Shown: positions 25,418 through 29,859 of the stretch, in pieces | Position numbering within the stretch: position 1 is the first letter of the stretch | Layout of the letters: every line of letters starts with the position of its first letter | From: Leptospira idonii | Lineage (GTDB): Bacteria > Spirochaetota > Leptospiria > Leptospirales > Leptospiraceae | Assembly (NCBI RefSeq): GCF_004770995.1 | Contig: NZ_RQHW01000082.1 | Coordinates: 1-29,859 of the forward strand | DNA: 29,859 bases | Direction: 5' to 3' | The notes under the pieces: generated by a model | The model's database searches: none | Told to the model about the DNA's origin: nothing | What the model saw: only the letters and a program-made list of their open reading frames with translations | Program-made: the position numbers and the translations under genes

Positions 25418-27103
25418 ATGTTTATTTCTTTTCTAAATCATAAGTTCTCTCTTTCGAAAGAATCCTTCAAAAAAGTGCGGTGGGAACTTAGGTTCCTTTT
25501 TCTTCTCTTTCCCGCTTTTTTGATTCAATGTAATACAGAACAGATTGTACGGGAGAACGATGGTTTTGTGATTTTGGAAGATATTTCTTCCGTTCTAAAT
25601 GTTTCTCCTGAAACGGAATATCTGTCGGCAGACCCTTCCGCAACTCTCTCCGAAATAGAACGAACAACTTCCGGATGGAAACGAAACGAGGAGAATGTTT
25701 TTGATAGAGGTTTTTCGGACGATGTGTTTTGGCTCCGAATTCCTCTCTCGAACGAAAGTTCTATTTCCGATTGGCATGTGACTCTTAGGAACAATCGCCT
25801 AGACTTTGTAGACTTTTTTCTGGTCACTGAAAATGGAATAAAATCATTGTCCGCAGGAGATTACAGACATCTCCCTGAGAATGCGGATACTTCTTATCCC
25901 TCATTTGCTTTTGAACTTCCTTCCAGAGAAAAGGCTACTTTATACATTCGTATTCAAGCGGATGTTCATCTTGCATTTGTTTTACGGCTTTTTCCCCCGG
26001 AAGTATTCGGAGCGGAAAAACATCTGACTGCAGTGATTCATTGTATCTTCGTTATTTTGTTTCTTGTTTTTTTGATTTTTCAGGTTCGCTTCAATCCTTC
26101 CGTCAGAGGATGGATGGAAATTTATTTAAGCGTAGGTGTTTTATCGATTTTTCTTTGGGCTTTTTGTTTTTCCGGGGAGGCTTCTCGTCTTCTTTGGCCC
26201 GATTCGGTTTGGTGTAAGAACAACATGCACTTCGTATTCGGATTGTTATTTGAAATTTTCTTTTCTCTTTTTTTGACTCGTTACCTACAGTTGAAAGATT
26301 TTTCTCCCAAGTTAAATTTTGCATTTCATATATTTATCTTCGCAGTGGGAATCGCAGGCATATTTCTATTTTTTCCTTTTTCAAATCGTTCTAAAGTGCA
26401 GGCCGCTAATTTGATTATGATCGTTAGAAATCTTCTAATGATCGCAGGTGTGGTTCAATGTCTGAGGTATCGTCGTTTTTGGGTGCTTTATCTCACAGTT
26501 TCCTGGCTTGTCATCGCGGCGGCTAACTTCATCACCTTTTTTATGGTAATGAAGCTACTTCCTTATAACACGTTCACTTTGTACTCCCATCTATTCGCTT
26601 TTCCTGCGGATCTGTTTGCCATCGTTGTTTCTCAAATTGTTCGTTATCGCAATTTGAGAAGGGAAAGAGATCAGTTGAAGGAAAAAGTGAATGAGCTGAT
26701 GCGATTTTCCGAAGCCACGGAAGGAGACTCTAGTGCCAAAAGGATGAGGGGATTAGACATCACTCGAATTTTGGAAGATCTTGTTGTGTATTTTCGTTCG
26801 GAAAAACCTTATTTGGAGGAAGAGCTAAGTTTGGGGACTGTTTCGGAAAAGCTAAAAATTCGACCGGATCAGCTTTCTGCGATTTTAAATAAGGAGATGA
26901 ACACTTCCTTTTCCCTATTAATCAACGAATATCGCGTAACGGAGGCTTGTCGTTTATTGAAAGATTCCCCGGAAAAGAATCTTCTGGAAATTGCTTTCCA
27001 ATGCGGGTTCGGTTCCAGAACGAATTTCAATCGAGTATTCAAACAATTTACAGATTTAGCTCCCATCGAATATAGAAAGACGGAAGTAGCGAAAAAGTTC
27101 TGA
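25418..27103 (+). CDS. Membrane-bound AraC-type regulator with 7TMR-DISM sensor
   Basis: A 561-residue one-component regulator. The N-terminal segment has a hydrophobic stretch ending FLIQC (Cys38, possible lipobox), then a 7TMR-DISM extracellular domain (about 45-195, with VFWLRIPLSN), seven membrane helices (about 205-410), a charged linker and an AraC helix-turn-helix pair (about 467-555: LSLGTVSEKLKIRPDQLSAI and ACRLLKDSPEKNLLEIAFQC, then CGFGSRTNFNRVFKQF). It would couple an outside signal directly to transcription from the membrane. The start is unsure: ATG 25418 has no ribosome site, and GTG 25475 would give a more usual signal peptide. Confidence 0.9.
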   Translation: MFISFLNHKFSLSKESFKKVRWELRFLFLLFPAFLIQCNTEQIVRENDGFVILEDISSVLNVSPETEYLSADPSATLSEIERTTSGWKRNEENVFDRGFSDDVFWLRIPLSNESSISDWHVTLRNNRLDFVDFFLVTENGIKSLSAGDYRHLPENADTSYPSFAFELPSREKATLYIRIQADVHLAFVLRLFPPEVFGAEKHLTAVIHCIFVILFLVFLIFQVRFNPSVRGWMEIYLSVGVLSIFLWAFCFSGEASRLLWPDSVWCKNNMHFVFGLLFEIFFSLFLTRYLQLKDFSPKLNFAFHIFIFAVGIAGIFLFFPFSNRSKVQAANLIMIVRNLLMIAGVVQCLRYRRFWVLYLTVSWLVIAAANFITFFMVMKLLPYNTFTLYSHLFAFPADLFAIVVSQIVRYRNLRRERDQLKEKVNELMRFSEATEGDSSAKRMRGLDITRILEDLVVYFRSEKPYLEEELSLGTVSEKLKIRPDQLSAILNKEMNTSFSLLINEYRVTEACRLLKDSPEKNLLEIAFQCGFGSRTNFNRVFKQFTDLAPIEYRKTEVAKKF

Positions 27104-27154
27104 TTCTACTAGCTTTTGTTCTAATTCCATTAGATTTTTTGTGAAACATGACAA

Positions 27155-27186
27155 ATGTAACGGTGCTGTTTTTACTTTCGTTACAT
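27155..27186. promoter_or_regulatory. Inverted repeat upstream of a lipoprotein gene
   Basis: ATGTAACG (27155-27162) and CGTTACAT (27179-27186) are perfect eight-base arms with a 16-base spacer, 45 bp before the lipoprotein start and 52 bp after the AraC-type regulator gene. The spacing and place suit an operator, and the flanking regulator is an obvious candidate to bind it, although AraC proteins more often use direct repeats. Confidence 0.5.
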
Positions 27187-27230
27187 AGGGGATATGGCAA
27201 AACAGTGAGCTGACTGCGACAATAGATTTC

Positions 27231-28196
27231 ATGAATCTATTCACATGCAAACCGCTTTCCGTATGTTGCGGACGAAACAATCGATCCGGAAGAATTCTTT
27301 TGATTTGTCTGTCGGTTCTTTTCTTTTCCTGCGAAGGGGATCCGAAAGAAAACAAGGGATTGTTGGAGCTTCTTATATCGAACATTTCGTCCTCATCTTC
27401 CTCCGTTCCTAAGTTGGGAAGTTCGGAAGACGATTCTTTGATTTCAAATACGATACAGATTGTTCCCTCTGGCGGACCTCCTTTGCCTGGAGAACCGACG
27501 AACGTACCTCAGATGAATCCCCTCAAACTGATCACAAATCACGCGAATCCTGCGGACGATCCTTATTCTATAAAGGGGCTTTTACAGATACAAGCGGTCT
27601 CCTTTCAAACGCCCGTTTATAACGCAACTGCGATCACCGCTTTCTTAGGGAAGGAAGATATGACTCTTTCCTCGGATGGAAATGTAATTCATTCGATGAG
27701 GTATATCGTTCGAAGCGCTCAGTATCCTTGGGGATTCACTTTCCTTGTGGATGCGGATAGAATGTATAAAATCATCGTTGTGGCAAAAAATGATTTCGGA
27801 ATTTCTTCGGAAGAGATTCGAATCGGGCATCCTAGAAAATGCGCTACTGCCAAGAACTTGCCTGCGGATTTCGGAGATTGTGCTACAGGGCATTGCATTG
27901 AGACAAAACGTTCCGGCTCTTTGGTGGAAGTGAAAGCGAAGATGAACATTCTAAATCTTACGGAAGAATTGCAGGTGGATGTAGCTGTCTGGAATCCGTC
28001 TGAAATGATCAGACTCGCTTCCTCTAATGACTTTCAATACCAGGGATCGCTTCCGATTCCTACCGGTGTCTATGAGGCGGTGACCGGTTTTGATCCAACA
28101 AACTCGGACTATTTATGCGCTTGTGTTATTTCCCTTGCTTATACGGAACCTCCTTTTTATATGCATTATCTCAAAGAGTATGTGAAGATTCATTAA
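27231..28196 (+). CDS. Lipoprotein of unknown function
   Basis: A 321-residue protein with a long basic n-region, hydrophobic core and lipobox LFFSC (Cys34). A Ser-rich low-complexity stretch (about 52-58) and a proline-rich linker (around 80-95) lead to a beta-rich domain. Four cysteines lie in HPRKCATAKNL, FGDCATGHC and YLCACV-type contexts and could form disulfides. No family was recognised. A 32-bp inverted repeat precedes it, and it follows the AraC-type regulator in the same direction, so it may be a target of that regulator. The unusually long n-region leaves a later start possible. Confidence 0.8.
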   Translation: MNLFTCKPLSVCCGRNNRSGRILLICLSVLFFSCEGDPKENKGLLELLISNISSSSSSVPKLGSSEDDSLISNTIQIVPSGGPPLPGEPTNVPQMNPLKLITNHANPADDPYSIKGLLQIQAVSFQTPVYNATAITAFLGKEDMTLSSDGNVIHSMRYIVRSAQYPWGFTFLVDADRMYKIIVVAKNDFGISSEEIRIGHPRKCATAKNLPADFGDCATGHCIETKRSGSLVEVKAKMNILNLTEELQVDVAVWNPSEMIRLASSNDFQYQGSLPIPTGVYEAVTGFDPTNSDYLCACVISLAYTEPPFYMHYLKEYVKIH

Positions 28197-28197
28197 C

Positions 28198-29310
28198 CTA
28201 ATCTATATTTTTTGATCCTCCGGAATGCCTTGCTAAAAATATAGTTAGGCGCTGGAGCTGATCTTTCGATGTATCCTTCTCTTTCTTCGGGGGAAGTACT
28301 TTCCCGTAAATATTCTTCAAATGATTTCTTAACGTTCCGTTGGATACGTTCAGTACAAGCTGGATGAAAGATCTACTGTGTCCTTCTTGGATCAATTCGC
28401 AGATGCGGATTTCTTGTCTGGAAAGTCCGAATTCCTTTAAACTGATGCTCAGAGGAGTCGTGTCGTCTCCTAGTGCGGACTGTTGTCTTTGTTTGAGGAA
28501 GGTCAACATTGCACAAGAAACAAGAGAAGAAACCGCCAAGATAAAGATTTCAGAAGAAGGCAGATGGGGGCAATACGGACCGACTAATGTTCCTATGACG
28601 ATACCGCAAGAGACTGAAATCAAAAGATTCGATAGAAACAAAATCGGAGCAGGGACACCGATACTTTTTCGATTCAAATGGATCGCCAAAGTGACGGAAA
28701 TGATCGCATCTGCAATCGGATGAAGAGGAGGAATGTCGGCTCCGCTGGTTGTGATGAGATTGGCAAATAAGGAGATCCACCAAAGGATCACGGCAGTTGT
28801 GAAAAATTTTCTTTTGAAATAATCGTTCCATTGAACGGGACGAAGAAGCATATAGATGCTCGTTCCGATTCCGATCAACTGGGGCAGAGCCCCTATTATG
28901 GCACCTTGGTTCGAGAGAAGAGGACCCATTCCGAAAGAATTCATTTTGGAGCCGATGATGAAACTTTGCGGACTGATTTGGATCATTAAAAAGATCAAAC
29001 CTGCTGCGATGGAAGCGATCAGAGTGGGCAGAACGAAAATGTTACGCCCTGAGGCAAAAGCTACCATTCCTACTACGAGAGGAGCAAGCGCCATCCACGA
29101 ACCGGCATTAAAGTATTTCCACCAAAACAAAGCTTGTTCTTCGTTTTGGGAAAGACAAAGCATTACCGTGCTCAAATTGAAAATTGCTACTACGAAATAG
29201 AACGCCAGCATCAGCCGGTGGAAAGGATGATCCCTGCCTATATTGAGCAAAACACATCCTAAATTAGCGAAAACAGCAAAGAGAGGTATAATGAAAAAAT
29301 TTTCGAGCAT
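28198..29310 (-). CDS. Membrane-bound LuxR-type regulator
   Basis: A 370-residue protein with about eight hydrophobic segments over residues 1-275, similar in style to the N-terminal 7TM domain of some histidine kinases, and a LuxR-type HTH at about 294-339 (FGLSRQEIRICELIQEGHSR, NVSNGTLRNHLKNIYGKV). There is no receiver or kinase domain, so it is a one-component regulator whose signal is probably sensed in the membrane. It converges with the unknown lipoprotein gene, leaving one base between the stops. Target unknown. Confidence 0.87.
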   Translation of the reverse strand: MLENFFIIPLFAVFANLGCVLLNIGRDHPFHRLMLAFYFVVAIFNLSTVMLCLSQNEEQALFWWKYFNAGSWMALAPLVVGMVAFASGRNIFVLPTLIASIAAGLIFLMIQISPQSFIIGSKMNSFGMGPLLSNQGAIIGALPQLIGIGTSIYMLLRPVQWNDYFKRKFFTTAVILWWISLFANLITTSGADIPPLHPIADAIISVTLAIHLNRKSIGVPAPILFLSNLLISVSCGIVIGTLVGPYCPHLPSSEIFILAVSSLVSCAMLTFLKQRQQSALGDDTTPLSISLKEFGLSRQEIRICELIQEGHSRSFIQLVLNVSNGTLRNHLKNIYGKVLPPKKEKDTSKDQLQRLTIFLARHSGGSKNID

Positions 29311-29608
29311 TGTGAAAGACTGTTCTATCTATTTTATAAATTTCGATTTTTGGATAGAAGCGAAAAAGTACGAATTGTGCGCAAGGAAAAACGAACTTCG
29401 ACCGTAAGAGGTTGTCTTTCCCTAAAGAAGCCCGTCCCATTCTCGCTGAAAATTATGTCTCATTCGGAAAATTCGGAATGTTAAAATAAATTAATGACAA
29501 TTGATTCTAACATAAAATTAGATGGTGCATTTGCAGCCCTCTGGCTTGGGGGCGAATGCTTAAAAAATGACGAAATCGTAACATCATTGGGATAAACCGG
29601 AGAAATCA
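29311..29608. other. Intergenic region before the acidic-repeat gene
   Basis: 298 bp between a divergent pair. Apart from the hairpin at 29527-29559 I see only AT-rich stretches such as TAACATAAAATTAG (about 29508-29521), which could hold a -10 element, and a ribosome site GGAG at 29599-29602. No further gene is supported. Confidence 0.5.
29527..29559. promoter_or_regulatory. Hairpin in the leader of the acidic-repeat gene
   Basis: GCATTTGC (29527-29534) pairs with GCGAATGC (29552-29559) through eight pairs including one G-U, with an inner CCC/GGG stem. It lies 49 bp upstream of the start codon. No U-run follows on either strand, so it is not an intrinsic terminator; it may be a leader structure that affects translation or RNA stability. 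Confidence 0.4.
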
Positions 29609-29818
29609 ATGGACAATCAATCAGAGAATTTTGGGGATCAATTGGATCCTAACGCATTATTTTTAAATTATACAATCGATCTGCAACTATTTGCCTCCGA
29701 AGAAGAGGAATCTGAAGAAGAGGAATCTGAAGAAGAGGAATCTGAAGAAGAAGAATCAGAAGAAGAAGAATCCGAAGAAGAAGAATCTGAAGAAGAAGAA
29801 TCAGAAGAAGAAGAATAA
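29609..29818 (+). CDS. Acidic repeat protein (SEEEE tandem repeats), possibly truncated by an internal stop
   Basis: The ATG has GGAG six bases upstream. The product is 69 residues: 29 unique residues ending TIDLQLFA, then eight copies of Ser-Glu-Glu-Glu-Glu encoded by a 15-bp unit. The stop TAA (29816) sits exactly where the next repeat would have its serine (TCA to TAA is a single base). The same frame continues as Glu codons with a further TCT to the window end, so the real gene may be longer and this a nonsense allele. The LQLFA stretch resembles the N-terminus of some phage scaffold/capsid proteins, but that is a weak hint. Function unknown. Confidence 0.65.
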   Translation: MDNQSENFGDQLDPNALFLNYTIDLQLFASEEEESEEEESEEEESEEEESEEEESEEEESEEEESEEEE

Positions 29819-29859
29819 GAAGAAGAAGAAGAAGAAGAAGAATCTGAAGAAGAAGACGA
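29696..29859 (+). repeat. 15-bp tandem repeat (acidic SEEEE coding), runs to window end
   Basis: Eight 15-bp units (29696-29815), the first three ending GAGGAA and the later ones all GAA, followed by TAA and eight further GAA codons, then a TCT. The units decay in register after the stop. Copy-number change would keep the reading frame because 15 is divisible by three. The repeat reaches the edge, so its full length is unknown. Confidence 0.85.

Noticed and set aside
27056..27385. 109-codon minus-strand frame at the AraC gene end
   Set aside because: It overlaps two well-supported genes and has no recognisable motif.
29527..29559. Hairpin as an intrinsic terminator
   Set aside because: No U-run follows on either strand (plus strand continues TTAAAAAATG), so it is kept only as a leader structure.
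1..29859. CRISPR arrays, tRNA or rRNA genes, insertion sequences
   Set aside because: No regularly spaced direct repeats, cloverleaf or transposase was found. The only tandem repeat is the coding repeat at the right end.

Overview
The window looks like chromosomal DNA of a leptospire (family Leptospiraceae). Supporting signs are a DUF1564-type protein, a family known to me only from Leptospira; many lipoproteins with loose spirochaetal lipoboxes; a SBBP beta-propeller lipoprotein; several 7TM sensor proteins fused to output domains; a TRAP transporter with the spirochaete-type TPR lipoprotein; and moderate-to-low GC. The species cannot be fixed from sequence reading alone. No rRNA, tRNA, insertion sequence, prophage module or CRISPR array was seen. 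The right end stops inside a low-complexity repeat, which would fit a contig edge.

Layout. Positions 1-2838 (minus strand) hold purN, purH and a membrane protein cut by the left edge, packed with 4-bp and 1-bp junctions as one purine-linked operon. Positions 2916-4358 (plus) hold fliS, a small helical protein and a J-domain protein. A DUF1564 gene converges on them (4383-4976). Positions 5181-9165 (minus) are a four-gene TRAP transporter operon, in the order TPR lipoprotein (TatT-like), DctP, DctQ and DctM, closed by a convincing intrinsic terminator. Next come a small lipoprotein coupled to a DedA-family protein (minus) and a divergent dgt. Positions 11748-15775 (minus) are a three-gene set of exported proteins, two WD40-like propellers and a CAP-domain protein, whose joint role is unknown.

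A glutathione S-transferase-like gene (TTG start) converges on a putative futalosine hydrolase gene that follows argC. From 18300 onward the window is mostly exported proteins and regulators: an astacin metalloprotease with C-terminal ankyrin repeats; a 7TMR-DISM histidine kinase head-to-head with its likely NarL-type partner; a TetR regulator facing a DUF4442 hotdog protein across two well-formed palindromes; the SBBP lipoprotein; a membrane AraC-type regulator; a lipoprotein of unknown role; a membrane LuxR-type regulator; and finally a gene with an acidic 15-bp repeat that contains an in-frame stop.

The best targets for a second look are the tandem palindromes between tetR and the hotdog gene, the acidic repeat locus, the propeller/propeller/CAP operon, the head-to-head two-component pair whose start codons lie 1 bp apart, and the TatT-type TRAP operon. 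None of these is proven to be a new system. The propeller/CAP operon is the set of genes least explained by known pathways.
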